64,000 bases of DNA from contig DBHK01000014.1 in NCBI GenBank assembly GCA_002295635.1, forward strand, positions 51,397-115,396. The letters are read 5' to 3'. Positions 17,601 to 26,843 of the stretch are shown here, piece by piece. Each line of letters begins with the position of its first letter. The stretch's first letter is position 1. The translations under genes and the position numbers were made by a program. A model generated the notes under the pieces. It made no database searches, was not told the DNA's origin, and saw only the letters and a list, made by a program, of their open reading frames with translations. Source of the stretch: UBA830 sp002295635 (lineage in GTDB: Bacteria; Pseudomonadota; Alphaproteobacteria; MPNO01; UBA830).

Positions 17601-18359
17601 TCAGAACTCTTCTAGCAAACGACCAAAACCACTAATTTTATCGTTGATCCCATTGCTTCGCAAAGCTTCCCAATATACTGCAGTCATCACAGCAATAACT
17701 GGTTTATTAAGCCAATTTTCCGCCTCTGCCGCTATGTAAGCCATAGGCAAATTAGCTCCAAACTGAACGATAGCATCGACATCGTCGCCATCAACTCTGA
17801 GCAACGCCTTCCTCAACTCTTGTTCTTCAACGTGAGCAATATTTACGGGGCTATCACACGCTAAACATTCGGTACGCAATAGATTGTAACCAAATTCGGA
17901 AGCAAATGCTTCCAGATGCGATATTGCTACCGGATAATATGGGCAAACGATAGCTATGTTCTTGATGTTTCCTAAGACATTTATAGCTGCCGGAAGGGCC
18001 GTCGCTGCCTGAGTTACGCCGATACCTTCGGCTCCAGGCCTCGATTTGATCCGTTCCTCTATCCTTTTTGCCGGTTTCGAGCCACCACCCCAAATACTTT
18101 CTGCAGATATTCCAAGGATCAAGTGATCCGGTTTACAAGTAAGTACACGGTCAATTGAATCCTCAATAGCAGCGTCAATTCTAATAATTAATTCGTCAAA
18201 ATCATCATCGCTCTGAACTGGGTCATCAGGAATATGCATACGCGATATATGGTTAGTTACACCCTTGGGTGCGATTGCATCATAATGTGGCTGAACAATT
18301 GTATTTGTCGATGGGGTGATTACCCCAAATTTCGCTCTCCACCCCCAAGCGTCAACCAT
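17601..18359 (-). CDS. Asp/Glu racemase-fold protein (maleate isomerase/arylmalonate decarboxylase-like) lacking the catalytic Cys residues
   Basis: A 252-residue cytosolic protein opening GWRAKFGVITPSTNTIVQPH, typical of maleate cis-trans isomerases. The two positions that carry the nucleophilic cysteines in that family read LILGISAESIWGG and DAIVQFGANLPM here, with no Cys in either. GIGVTQAATALPAAINVLG matches the middle of the fold. Either this subgroup uses another residue, or it is a binding protein. It is the last gene of the TRAP transporter operon (60 bases after dctM), so it probably acts on the imported carboxylate. Confidence 0.8.
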   Translation of the reverse strand: MVDAWGWRAKFGVITPSTNTIVQPHYDAIAPKGVTNHISRMHIPDDPVQSDDDFDELIIRIDAAIEDSIDRVLTCKPDHLILGISAESIWGGGSKPAKRIEERIKSRPGAEGIGVTQAATALPAAINVLGNIKNIAIVCPYYPVAISHLEAFASEFGYNLLRTECLACDSPVNIAHVEEQELRKALLRVDGDDVDAIVQFGANLPMAYIAAEAENWLNKPVIAVMTAVYWEALRSNGINDKISGFGRLLEEF

Positions 18360-18418
18360 TTAATATATACCTTTCAGCAGTTTAATTGTTTCTATCTCTC
18401 GGGCTTAAATTAGATTAA

Positions 18419-19723
18419 TCATTTGTTCATCATTTTTTCGGGCAAGTATGTTGCCAGCTCCGGAAAGATAACTAATAAAATTACTGCTATCTGAAGTATC
18501 ACAAAGAATGGGAAAGCTGCCCGTGCAATCTCAATAATGTTGCGACCTGTAAGTCCCTGCAAAACGAAAAGATTGAAACCAACAGGCGGAGTTATTTGTG
18601 ACATTTCTACTACAAGAACTAGATAAATCCCGAACCACATGAGATCAATGCCAGCAGCTTGTATCATTGGCATTACTATCGAAGTCGTCAGGAGAACTAC
18701 AGAAATGCCATCGAGGAAACACCCTAGAATGATAAAAAATAGCGTCAACGAAGCTATTAACCCGTAACGTCCGAGACCCAATTCCCCGATCCAAAATGCC
18801 AAGGCTCTCGGTATACCTGTAAAGCCCATTGCAACGGTTAGAAAGGCCGCCCCAACAAAAATAAAGCTGATCATACAGGATGTACGGGTAGCGCCCATAA
18901 GGCTCTCTATAAAAATAGATTTGGATAAACCGCCAGCACCCCATGCTAAAATTAGAGAACCAACAACACCAACTGCAGCTGCTTCAACTGGTGTAGCAAT
19001 ACCTGCATAAATGGAACCTAGAACAGCAACAATCAGCGCGAGGATCGGCAAAAGGCGGCGACCTTCATAGACCTTTGCCCAGAAACTTAGCTTGATGTCA
19101 TTCTTGGGAACTTTGCTGGGGTTTAATAAGGCCCATAAAATCACGAAACTCATAAAAAGAGCCATCAACATTATTCCTGGCAGGATGCCAGCAATAAAAA
19201 GCCTAGCGATCGATAGTTCGGCGGCAATCCCATAAACGATTAAAATAATTGAAGGAGGAATAAGGAGCCCGAGTGTCCCGGAACCAGCTAGTGTCCCGAT
19301 AGCCATTCTGTCATCGTAACCACGCTTCCGCAGTTCCGGCATCGACATTCGGCCGATCGTTACGGCAGTGGCAGCCGATGAGCCAGAAATTGCCGCGAAG
19401 ACGCCGCAAGCAACCACATTTACGTGAAGGAGCCTTCCTGGAAGTCGTGTAACCCACGGTGCAATTCCCTTGAACATATCCTCCGATAGCCGAGTTCGGA
19501 AAAGTATCTCCCCCATCCATACAAATAATGGTAACGCGATAAGAGAGAATGTGGTTGTTGAACCCCATGTAGTAGTCGCGAGGACGGATCCAACGGGTGC
19601 GGAAGTAAAAGCCATCATCGCAACTACCGCCACCCCAATAAGTGCTAATGCGACCCAGAGGCCCGCACCCAAGAGAAGAAATAATAAAAAGGCCAAAATG
19701 AGAGAGATCGAGAAAATATCCAA
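18419..19723 (-). CDS. dctM: TRAP transporter large membrane subunit (DctM type)
   Basis: A 434-residue inner-membrane protein with about 12 hydrophobic segments, beginning MDIFSISLILAFLLFLLLG. The motif GSGTLGLLIPPSIILIVYG and the late SQITPPVGFNLFVLQG are hallmarks of DctM subunits, which carry out sodium-coupled transport of the ligand delivered by the DctP protein. It starts 10 bases after the dctQ stop in the operon dctP-dctQ-dctM-racemase-fold gene. Confidence 0.95.
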   Translation of the reverse strand: MDIFSISLILAFLLFLLLGAGLWVALALIGVAVVAMMAFTSAPVGSVLATTTWGSTTTFSLIALPLFVWMGEILFRTRLSEDMFKGIAPWVTRLPGRLLHVNVVACGVFAAISGSSAATAVTIGRMSMPELRKRGYDDRMAIGTLAGSGTLGLLIPPSIILIVYGIAAELSIARLFIAGILPGIMLMALFMSFVILWALLNPSKVPKNDIKLSFWAKVYEGRRLLPILALIVAVLGSIYAGIATPVEAAAVGVVGSLILAWGAGGLSKSIFIESLMGATRTSCMISFIFVGAAFLTVAMGFTGIPRALAFWIGELGLGRYGLIASLTLFFIILGCFLDGISVVLLTTSIVMPMIQAAGIDLMWFGIYLVLVVEMSQITPPVGFNLFVLQGLTGRNIIEIARAAFPFFVILQIAVILLVIFPELATYLPEKMMNK

Positions 19724-19733
19724 TACTATACCT

Positions 19734-20270
19734 CTATAAGTCCTGGAGAGCTTTGCGCGCCAGCTCCTCCTCTCTGGCTTCCATTTTTAAATGCTGCGGA
19801 ATTCTGCCCGCTAAAATCGTGAACAATTCATCGATGAATGCGATTGAAATGGCTACTAGTCCTAGTGCAATCCCAAACTGGGGTATCCATAATGGGGTTT
19901 TGATTAACCCATGACCTACGTCCCCAAATATATAAGAATCGATGGTAAAAGCACAAAAATGCCAACAAAAATAGATGCTAAGTACACATCCGCAAAATAG
20001 ACAAAAAATATCGAGTTTTTTCCTGAAAAATAAAGGGACTCTTTTCAGCAAAATAGAAACTCGGATGTGCTGTCCATGCGCCAAGGTATGAGCTAATCCA
20101 AGGAACATTGCTGATGCTAGACAATAACCTGCAAATTCGGTTGCGGCAGGAATCATGACACCTGCCATCCTTCCGGTAAGCTCCGCCAAAATCGAGAGCG
20201 CGATTGATATGATACAAACTGCCGAAAGGACACCACAAACATCGTAGAATTTGTCAAGGATGTATCTCAT
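19734..20270 (-). CDS. dctQ: TRAP transporter small membrane subunit (DctQ type)
   Basis: 178 residues with four hydrophobic segments (about 10-35, 45-65, 85-105, 130-150) and the DctQ mark GLAHTLAHGQHIRVSILLKR after the second one. The C-terminus is charged and cytoplasmic. It is the small partner of DctM. It lies between dctP (69-base gap carrying a strong hairpin) and dctM (10-base gap). Confidence 0.92.
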   Translation of the reverse strand: MRYILDKFYDVCGVLSAVCIISIALSILAELTGRMAGVMIPAATEFAGYCLASAMFLGLAHTLAHGQHIRVSILLKRVPLFFRKKLDIFCLFCGCVLSIYFCWHFCAFTIDSYIFGDVGHGLIKTPLWIPQFGIALGLVAISIAFIDELFTILAGRIPQHLKMEAREEELARKALQDL

Positions 20271-20300
20271 GACAGAAGTAATTTATTTTAGAAGAAGGTG

Positions 20301-20336
20301 ATTAGGTGGGACATGGTTTTACACGTCCCACCTAAT
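20301..20336 (-). terminator. intercistronic stem-loop after dctP
   Basis: ATTAGGTGGGAC and its exact complement form a perfect 12-bp stem around a 12-base loop, two bases after the dctP stop and 30 before the dctQ start. There is no long T-run, so it may be a partial terminator or an RNA-end stabiliser that keeps binding-protein expression above that of the membrane subunits. Confidence 0.65.
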
Positions 20337-20338
20337 AA

Positions 20339-21316
20339 TTATTTAGAGGCGTTAAACGTGTCCAAAATCTTCTTACCGTCGGGGCCGGCTTTTGAGAGCC
20401 AGTCTTTTATCAAAGTCTGACCAACCGCTCTCATGCCATTCATCAGTGCTGGCTTAGCCTGAACAACAGTCAGTTTTTTCTTAAGGGTACTAACCATCTT
20501 GTCATTCTCTTTGGCACTCATATCCCACCCCCGGGATTCCGCGGACGCCGACGCTGCCATAACCGCATCGAGATTCTTCTTGTTCAGCTTTTTAAGAACC
20601 CTTGTATTCGCAATCACCATGTTCTTACCTAGCCCAGCCTTTATGTCATGGTAATGACTAAGAAAATCCCATGACTTTGTAAGTACACCTGTAGTGGCCG
20701 ATGTTACCATCGCATCCACTATGCCAGTAGAAAACGCTTGAGGTATATCAACAAGCTGAACAGTCGTTGGAATCGCGCCTACAGCTTCCGCAAACCGCGA
20801 CAGCGTTGCGTTGTATGCTCTAAATTTTAGCCCTTTGAAGTCGTCTACCGATTTTAACTCTCTCTTTGCGTAAAAGCCTTGGGGTGGCCAGGGCACCGAA
20901 TAAAGCAGCGTAATCCCCTTCTTTGCCAACCGTTTAGCAATGAATGGTTTGGAGGCATCCCAAAGTCGTTTACCTTCACCATAAGTTTCTGCCAAAAACA
21001 AAAGTGAATCAACCTCATAAACCCTGTCTTCGTTTGCGAGAAACGAGATAAGGGTCTCACCTAATTGCACCTGACCCGTCTGAACCGCACGGTGAATCTC
21101 AGGCAGTTTAAAAAGTGAGGAAGCGCTGTGGACGGTGATTTGAATTTGGCCGCCAGTTTTTGAGCCAATTTCTTTTGCAAATTGATGGATATTTTGCGTG
21201 TGAAAAAATGGGTCAGGGAAAGGTGTTGGCATGTTCCATTTGTCTGCCGCACATGCAGCGCTACTTATCACGCAGGCAGTTAGTCCTGATAGGATAACGG
21301 AAGAAACTTTACGCAT
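20339..21316 (-). CDS. dctP: TRAP transporter substrate-binding protein (DctP type)
   Basis: A 325-residue periplasmic protein with the signal peptide MRKVSSVILSGLTACVISSA and a cut near ACAADKW. ADKWNMPTPFPDPFFHTQNI and VDDFKGLKFRAYNATLSRFAE include the conserved arginine that binds the ligand carboxylate in TRAP proteins. VQLVDIPQAFSTGIVDAMVT is the usual following segment. First gene of the operon. The ligand is an organic acid of unknown type; the downstream racemase-fold gene suggests a dicarboxylate or arylmalonate-like acid. Confidence 0.95.
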   Translation of the reverse strand: MRKVSSVILSGLTACVISSAACAADKWNMPTPFPDPFFHTQNIHQFAKEIGSKTGGQIQITVHSASSLFKLPEIHRAVQTGQVQLGETLISFLANEDRVYEVDSLLFLAETYGEGKRLWDASKPFIAKRLAKKGITLLYSVPWPPQGFYAKRELKSVDDFKGLKFRAYNATLSRFAEAVGAIPTTVQLVDIPQAFSTGIVDAMVTSATTGVLTKSWDFLSHYHDIKAGLGKNMVIANTRVLKKLNKKNLDAVMAASASAESRGWDMSAKENDKMVSTLKKKLTVVQAKPALMNGMRAVGQTLIKDWLSKAGPDGKKILDTFNASK

Positions 21317-21643
21317 TATTTGATCTCCATATTTAAGCGGGCATCAATCCTTTAGAAGGACTATCTTTTCTTTATAAAAAAGACCCTTAATTCCCAGCAA
21401 ATGAGCATTATTACGCTAAAAAAATTGTTTGTCGAATCCAACTAAATGTATCTACTTTCATTAGGATTAATCTAAAAGAAATCCGACGGGTGCAATATTT
21501 TTGTCGATGGCTTTTGAGATGAACGAAAATTGCCAAAAAATATTTGGTGCCTAGTCTTAAAACAAACAAAAACCTATTCGATCGATCTTAAATCATTAAA
21601 GCAACAGAACGCTACTGAGTTGGATAATGATGAGGCTTTAGAA

Positions 21644-22663
21644 ATGCGATTTGGAATATGGACTCCCCTCCCTCATAGCGTCCGAATAGAAGCGGATATG
21701 GCGATAGCAATCAATGATCTCTCGTCAAAAGGACAAGGTGGAAAGGAGGATAGGTCGTTTTCACTTGCACTTTCGGTTATAAAAAAAGCAGAAAAACTTG
21801 GTTTTGAAACAACTTTGATAGCTGAAAGATATATTGGACCTGACCTTGAAGCATGGATTATGGCTTCAGCGATGGTAGCAGAGACAAAATCTATCGAATT
21901 AATGGTCGCTGCTCATCCGGGTATTTTACATCCACAGATAGTAGCGAAGATGGGCGCAAGTCTCGACCGTATCAGTGGAGGTCGGTTCGCCGTCAATGTT
22001 GTAAATGGCTGGTATAAAAAAGAATTTGAGGTTTTCGGAAACGGGGGTTGGCTGGATCGAAGTACTGAACGATATGCGCGAATGGGAGAATTTATGCATA
22101 TTCTTAGGGGATTATGGTGCGAAAATAGCTTTAGTTTTAACGGAGCACATTTTCAATGTGAGGACGCCGTTTTACCAATCAAAACACTCCAACTTCCCAA
22201 CCCACCGATTTATGCGGCAAGTGGTTCTAAAGAGGGTATGCTAGAAATTGCGAAGTACGCGGACGTCTGGTTTGCAAACTATGAACCAGGGATTAAAAAC
22301 GCTAAAAAAAATATCGAAAAAATCTCTGCAGATATTAAAGAAATGAAAAGACTTTCATGCGATTTGGGACGAGAACTTAAATACGCCATAAGCGCACACG
22401 TCATTTGTAAAGAAACTCGGAAGGAGGCACTTCAGCACGCTAGCGCCTTGGAAGCATACGGAAGTCGCGATCAAGTTTCTGCTGTCGCAGCAAAAGCACT
22501 AGGTGCTGGCCTGATTGGCACACCGGAGGATATTGTTAGTCGTTTGATTCAATTGAAGAACATTGGCATTGAAATTCCCATGCTCCATTTCCATCCCATG
22601 ATGGAAGGAATGGAGACCTTTGCCAGAGAAATTATTCCGAGACTTTCTGGGATTGATCAATAA
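21644..22663 (+). CDS. LLM-class flavin-dependent monooxygenase
   Basis: I use the ATG at 21644 (MRFGIWTPLPHSVR), which has GAGG upstream and starts directly with the first barrel strand; the frame is open to a TTG at 21530. The 340-residue protein is a luciferase-type TIM barrel: EKLGFETTLIAERYIGPD, ELMVAAHPGILHPQIVAKM, LDRISGGRFAVNVVNGWYKK and PPIYAASGSKEGMLEIA match alkanesulfonate monooxygenase (SsuD)-like enzymes, which use FMNH2 from a separate reductase. No flavin reductase gene is adjacent. A sulfonate or other small organic substrate is likely, not proven. Confidence 0.9.
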   Translation: MRFGIWTPLPHSVRIEADMAIAINDLSSKGQGGKEDRSFSLALSVIKKAEKLGFETTLIAERYIGPDLEAWIMASAMVAETKSIELMVAAHPGILHPQIVAKMGASLDRISGGRFAVNVVNGWYKKEFEVFGNGGWLDRSTERYARMGEFMHILRGLWCENSFSFNGAHFQCEDAVLPIKTLQLPNPPIYAASGSKEGMLEIAKYADVWFANYEPGIKNAKKNIEKISADIKEMKRLSCDLGRELKYAISAHVICKETRKEALQHASALEAYGSRDQVSAVAAKALGAGLIGTPEDIVSRLIQLKNIGIEIPMLHFHPMMEGMETFAREIIPRLSGIDQ

Positions 22664-22697
22664 TCGTCCGCCATCAGGTCACTAATAAGAGGTGAGT

Positions 22698-23087
22698 ATG
22701 GAAACACTATCGCTGTTTTTCACAGCCCTCCTATTCGGGGGTATGTGTCTTTACTCTTTCGGATTTGCTCCATTTGTATTTAACGCCCTTCCATCTGAAT
22801 TAGCGGGACAGTTGATTAGGCGAGCATTCCCATATTTTTTTGTTTTCGTCTTTGGCGCATCAACTATTTCAGCGATTTTAGTTTTTTTTCGAGATCCATA
22901 TGCTGCTGCAGTCCTCGGTGTTGTTGCACTTGTAACTGTGCCTGCTAGGCAAATTTTGATGCCGGCTATCAACAACGCGACAGATCAAGGAAAGAAACAG
23001 CACTTCAAACTTCTACATGGTCTATCTGTGATAGTGACGTTGATGCAGATAGCCGCTAGTGCATATGTCTTGGCTAGATTTGTGTAA
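22698..23087 (+). CDS. DUF4149-like four-helix membrane protein
   Basis: The ATG at 22698 has AAGAGGTG just upstream; an in-frame GTG lies six bases earlier. The 129-residue product has four hydrophobic helices (about 5-28, 45-65, 70-88, 108-128), with GFAPFVFNALPSELAGQLIRR between the first two and MPAINNATDQGKK before the last. That layout resembles DUF4149/TMEM205-like proteins of unknown function. It lies 34 bases after the monooxygenase stop and may be co-transcribed. Confidence 0.75.
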   Translation: METLSLFFTALLFGGMCLYSFGFAPFVFNALPSELAGQLIRRAFPYFFVFVFGASTISAILVFFRDPYAAAVLGVVALVTVPARQILMPAINNATDQGKKQHFKLLHGLSVIVTLMQIAASAYVLARFV

Positions 23088-23268
23088 ATGTCGGGAACGA
23101 ATCGTCCATCCACCCAAACCCATTTCTCTTGATCTGTCATAAATAGTAGATATCAGACAACTAAAATTACAAACTCGCGTATTGAGGACAGGCTTTTAAT
23201 ACCGTTCCATTTTTCTTGCAGGACGTACGTTACCTAGCCAGAATTGCGGTAATTTTTAGGGATATGGC

Positions 23269-23862
23269 ATGCTGCCGGCTATTGAGAACTTCATTTCTGA
23301 ATTTAGGTGTCTATATGCGTTGGATATCGACGACTTAGAGCGTTTCCGACAGGGTATCCCGATGCTCGAAAATCTGCTTTTTGATAAAGAGTTAAAAGCC
23401 CGTTCAATGAGTTGGCCTTCGCGAAATGATCCGGAAAAGGGGCACTACGAAAATCTCTTGTTTTATGAAGACCCTGATTACGGATTCGTCCTTAATGCCC
23501 TGATCAAAGAGCCTGGAGAGGAAACACCAGTTCACGATCACGGGGATGTTCTCACCGTGTATGGCGTGATGTTGGGTGGGGAGACCGTAAAGCGCTACCG
23601 GCGTATCGATTGCGGTGTTGCGGAAGATAAGGATGAAGGAATAAAACTTGAACAAGTTGGCAATAATCAGGTGCAACCAGGCTATATTGATTTCGTCCCG
23701 CCCGGTGAAATCCACGTTGAACATAATGGGCCCCACCGCACCATCGGCCTGATATTGCGAAACGGAAATGTCGGCAAAAACCTACAATCCTGGTACGATA
23801 CCGAGGCAGGTACCCGGAGCCGCCGCTACGGTCCAAAACAGGTGCCGTACGAATTAATATAG
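23269..23862 (+). CDS. cysteine dioxygenase-like cupin
   Basis: A 197-residue cytosolic cupin. TPVHDHGDVLTVYGVMLGGE carries the two His ligands of the first cupin motif; PPGEIHVEHNGPHRTIGLIL supplies the third His. This is the layout of thiol dioxygenases (cysteine or 3-mercaptopropionate dioxygenase, non-heme Fe). The start at 23269 has AGGGAT seven bases upstream. With the LLM monooxygenase nearby, an organosulfur role is reasonable but inferred. Confidence 0.75.
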   Translation: MLPAIENFISEFRCLYALDIDDLERFRQGIPMLENLLFDKELKARSMSWPSRNDPEKGHYENLLFYEDPDYGFVLNALIKEPGEETPVHDHGDVLTVYGVMLGGETVKRYRRIDCGVAEDKDEGIKLEQVGNNQVQPGYIDFVPPGEIHVEHNGPHRTIGLILRNGNVGKNLQSWYDTEAGTRSRRYGPKQVPYELI

Positions 23863-24768
23863 AATATCTTTACATGAAGGGCCTAAGATCCAAGAGTATT
23901 TCACAAGACTCAATACACAGGTTCATGACTGCGTCGTGTGCTACAACCCGAACAAATCATCGTATTATCTCTACGTTCTCGCACCCTGAATCAGAGTTTT
24001 GTGGTCTTCTCATCTTTTTTTTCGCCCATGGTGGCGACCCACATCTCTTGTCGAGGAGACAGTCGTCCACCATCAAATCACTAATAAAATGCTGTTCCCG
24101 GGATAATTCTTCTTGACGATCATTCGATACACTCCTCGCCTTTTCTGACCCGTTCCGCATTGCAACCTTCAACCACATAAGCCCGTTCAATTTGTGCTGG
24201 GGACCAAAGATACCAGTAAAAGCGCCTCTCCAAGGAATAATTGAGAGTGAGCATATTGCTCATTCGCTGACAGCCCGATCCAAGACAAACCCACATATTT
24301 TGCAGTGAGGAAAAGCTGCGGTGGCTGGAGGCACACCACCGCAGCCTGAATAGCACAGGGGACGGAGAGCTCTCCTGTGCCTGGGGGTATCGTTTCGCTT
24401 TTCACAAAGCGCCACTCAGTCATACTCGATTACTTTCCGGTTTATTCCTTCCATGCTCCCAAGCATCCTCCGTGTCACACATAAAACCCGCAAAGAATTA
24501 TGCAGGATCGAAAAGAGCAAAAGACAGACAGAATTTTAGGGTGCGTGTCCGTGTACGTATGCCGAGTGAATAGCTTTTGCCCATACTCAATCTGTATGAG
24601 GTCAATGTGTCCAAAATTGGTAAAGAATTAGGCTATTCCAAGGCAATCCCAGATGACGCGATAGATATAAACTCGGATTAGCGTTAGTCAGGAAGCGGAT
24701 TAACAGCCTACTGACTAACTATATACCGAGACCAAAGGCTGTGACGAACGCAACCAGATCAAAGTGTA
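23863..24768. other. 900-bp gap with short decayed-looking frames
   Basis: No intact gene is convincing. Two overlapping minus frames at 24120-24423 contain FYWYLWSPAQIERAYVVEGC and could be pieces of a decayed gene, but I do not recognise it. A perfect inverted repeat GTTAGTCAG/CTGACTAAC (24683-24719, 19-base loop) stands 50 bases beyond the stop of the next minus gene and may end its transcript, although no T-run follows. Confidence 0.35.
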
Positions 24769-25659
24769 TCACGAACCGACGGAGTAAAAAATATAGTCAG
24801 GGTCCTGAGTTTTTAAATGCTGGGCCAAGTCCCACCGCTCAACCTCATCAAAAATCTCTTCTATTAAGCCTTCTGGAAGGGCTGTATTCATGAAACGCTC
24901 GCCTCTACTGAATACAGAAAAATCCCATTCGTGATCAGAAAAATTTGCAGGCACACAATGCTGCCATGTAGGTAGGTATTTCTGTAAATCATTTTTTATG
25001 GCATTTTCAGCAGCTGCTAGTGCATTTCCATAGCGGCGAATAACGTCTTTTTCCATATGGCTCGGCACCCACCATATTGTGATAAATTCATCTTCTATGA
25101 TTGGCCGCATGCCCAACTGCTTCGCCATATCAATTTGCGGCGGCAGTAAACTGGCCGCCTCTACCTCACCAGAAATCAATGCCTCTAGCCGCGCAGAGAA
25201 ACCGCCCACGTTGAGACAGTTTATCTTGTCCAACGATAGAAACTTCTCAAGCCGATAGGGAACATTAAAATGACTGCCGGCGCGCATTCCAACTGCTATA
25301 GGAACATCAGCCAAGTCTTCCGGCTTTTTTATATTGGAGTCGGGTCGAACAAATATACCCCATGGAGATATACCATAAAAATCTTTTACAGCCCGTCCCA
25401 TTCCAGATGCCGCGTTACTAACGGTACCCCACTGGCAGGCACACTGTATTACATTGTCATCTTCGCCATCTGCAAAAGGCTTGTCCTGTGGTCGTTCAAA
25501 ATAATCTAAGCCTTTCCAGCTCTCCTGAGTTCCACGAAAAACGCTCATGTCGAATTCAACGTCGAGACCTTCGTGATTAAAAAACCCCTGCTCCATGGCA
25601 ACAAATTCATTGATGCCCATCCCCTTTGGCGCGACTCGAACTGGTAAAAGATCTGGCAT
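24769..25659 (-). CDS. NMT1/THI5-like PBP-fold protein without signal peptide, copy A
   Basis: I choose the ATG at 25659 (MPDLLPVRVAPKGMG), with GGGAGAAAAG upstream; a TTG lies six codons earlier. The 296-residue protein has the substrate-binding fold seen in NMT1/THI5 and ABC sulfonate/thiamine-precursor binders, but no signal peptide or lipobox, so it is cytosolic. Key segments are NEFVAMEQGFFNHEGLDVEF, CACQWGTVSNAASGMG, GISPWGIFVRPDS, GMRAGSHFNVPYRLEK and EAASLLPPQIDMAKQLGM. The same segments recur in 53737-54606 and more distantly in 55743-56657. No permease or ATPase gene is adjacent. I suspect an enzyme (lyase or decarboxylase) rather than a transporter part. Confidence 0.8.
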   Translation of the reverse strand: MPDLLPVRVAPKGMGINEFVAMEQGFFNHEGLDVEFDMSVFRGTQESWKGLDYFERPQDKPFADGEDDNVIQCACQWGTVSNAASGMGRAVKDFYGISPWGIFVRPDSNIKKPEDLADVPIAVGMRAGSHFNVPYRLEKFLSLDKINCLNVGGFSARLEALISGEVEAASLLPPQIDMAKQLGMRPIIEDEFITIWWVPSHMEKDVIRRYGNALAAAENAIKNDLQKYLPTWQHCVPANFSDHEWDFSVFSRGERFMNTALPEGLIEEIFDEVERWDLAQHLKTQDPDYIFYSVGS

Positions 25660-25999
25660 GGTCAACTTTTCTCCCAAGCTATTTATAAGCTACCCTAACC
25701 AAACAGGGTGCAATTTTTCAAGTAGGTACTGAGCCGCAGATCAAAATGCCAGAAGATGCTTGTCAAAATCATAAAATTAAAATCGTCGCTTTGCAGGAGC
25801 TCGCGCGTGATTGCGGCCGTAAGAAATACAAAGGGTGTTGAGTAGGACTCCACCCTTCCAATCAAACTAAAAAATCGCGCTCAATTACTCCATTTGATCC
25901 CAACTTCAGGGAACAACGATGCTGTCTGGCGAAGTTTTTGGTCGATGCTAACTTTTGAATTTGCTGGCGTTGATGCGGGATAATTAATCACCGCCGTAC
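25660..25999. other. intergenic, nothing distinct
   Basis: No gene or clear structure seen. Confidence 0.4.
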
Positions 26000-26578
26000 C
26001 TAGAAAAAACTGATTTTCCTCACATCAATTTCTGCTTCATGGTCCCTCCCAAACGCCACTATACCAATCGATTTAATACTTTTTGGATCGATGGTTTTTC
26101 TGAGGAGAACACCTGAGGGACGAAATTCGTTTAACAGCATCGTCGTCTCCGACCAATCTTCATTGGCCATGAAGCTCTGCTGGTAATACTGCCAAGGCAA
26201 GAAAGTACCTTTGGTGCGAATATGAACAAAATATTTCTGACCGTTACCCCTCAACGAGAGCTTCAATCCCTTGGTGTTTGACGGCAGGCCGGTGATGACC
26301 GATCTCCGAAATTGAATAAACCCGCCGTTGTTTTCCGTACTCACCTTTCCGACCATTCGAGCGAAACTCGCATTATCGTCAACGCTAAAAGACAATTGTC
26401 CGCTTGAAATACCCCCCATTACCGTGTCGGCGATAAACTTCCATCTGTCCTCGGGTTTGTTTTTAAAATCATCCAATAATTTTTGCTCGGCCATAGCGTT
26501 TTGCGACAGTATCAGTAAAAAACTTGCAAGGCAGATCTTGGCATACTTCTGGAGCCTTGGTGTCAGTCGGAGTGTCAT
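26000..26578 (-). CDS. CIA30-family exported protein
   Basis: A 192-residue protein with a signal peptide (to about residue 30, cut near AMAEQK). The family mark is WKFIADTVMGGISSGQLSF, followed by a jelly-roll with GNGQKYFVHIRTKGT and a final SIGIVAFGRDHEAEIDVRKI. It belongs to the galactose-binding-like CIA30/NDUFAF1 family; bacterial members are periplasmic proteins of unknown role. It appears to stand alone. Confidence 0.88.
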   Translation of the reverse strand: MTLRLTPRLQKYAKICLASFLLILSQNAMAEQKLLDDFKNKPEDRWKFIADTVMGGISSGQLSFSVDDNASFARMVGKVSTENNGGFIQFRRSVITGLPSNTKGLKLSLRGNGQKYFVHIRTKGTFLPWQYYQQSFMANEDWSETTMLLNEFRPSGVLLRKTIDPKSIKSIGIVAFGRDHEAEIDVRKISFF

Positions 26579-26843
26579 ATAACAATCTCACTACTTAACG
26601 TCCGTCCTGAAACATTTGTAAACCACAGCAGGGTCAACCTTGCGGCCGTCATGGTTCCAAGTTGGAGAGCTAAACTTAGTTGGTAAATCCTATTCGCAGG
26701 CTTCCATGTTATTCATAGGAACTTTTATTGCCACATTGTCGGGAAAAATAACAAGGTAAACGGCCGCTACCGTCGAAATTAACTCCATAGTGCTAACCCT
26801 CCTTCGTTTTTAATATCCTAATCAAGTTAGTTAGGATCAAATA

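Noticed and set aside
23874..24116. 80-codon plus-strand frame after the cupin gene
   Set aside because: Composition is unlike a protein (many Ser, Cys, Arg without pattern) and there is no ribosome site.
24120..24423. Two overlapping minus-strand frames with FYWYLWSPAQIERAYVVEGC
   Set aside because: They overlap each other in different frames, lack ribosome sites and match no family I know; kept only as a remark on the gap.
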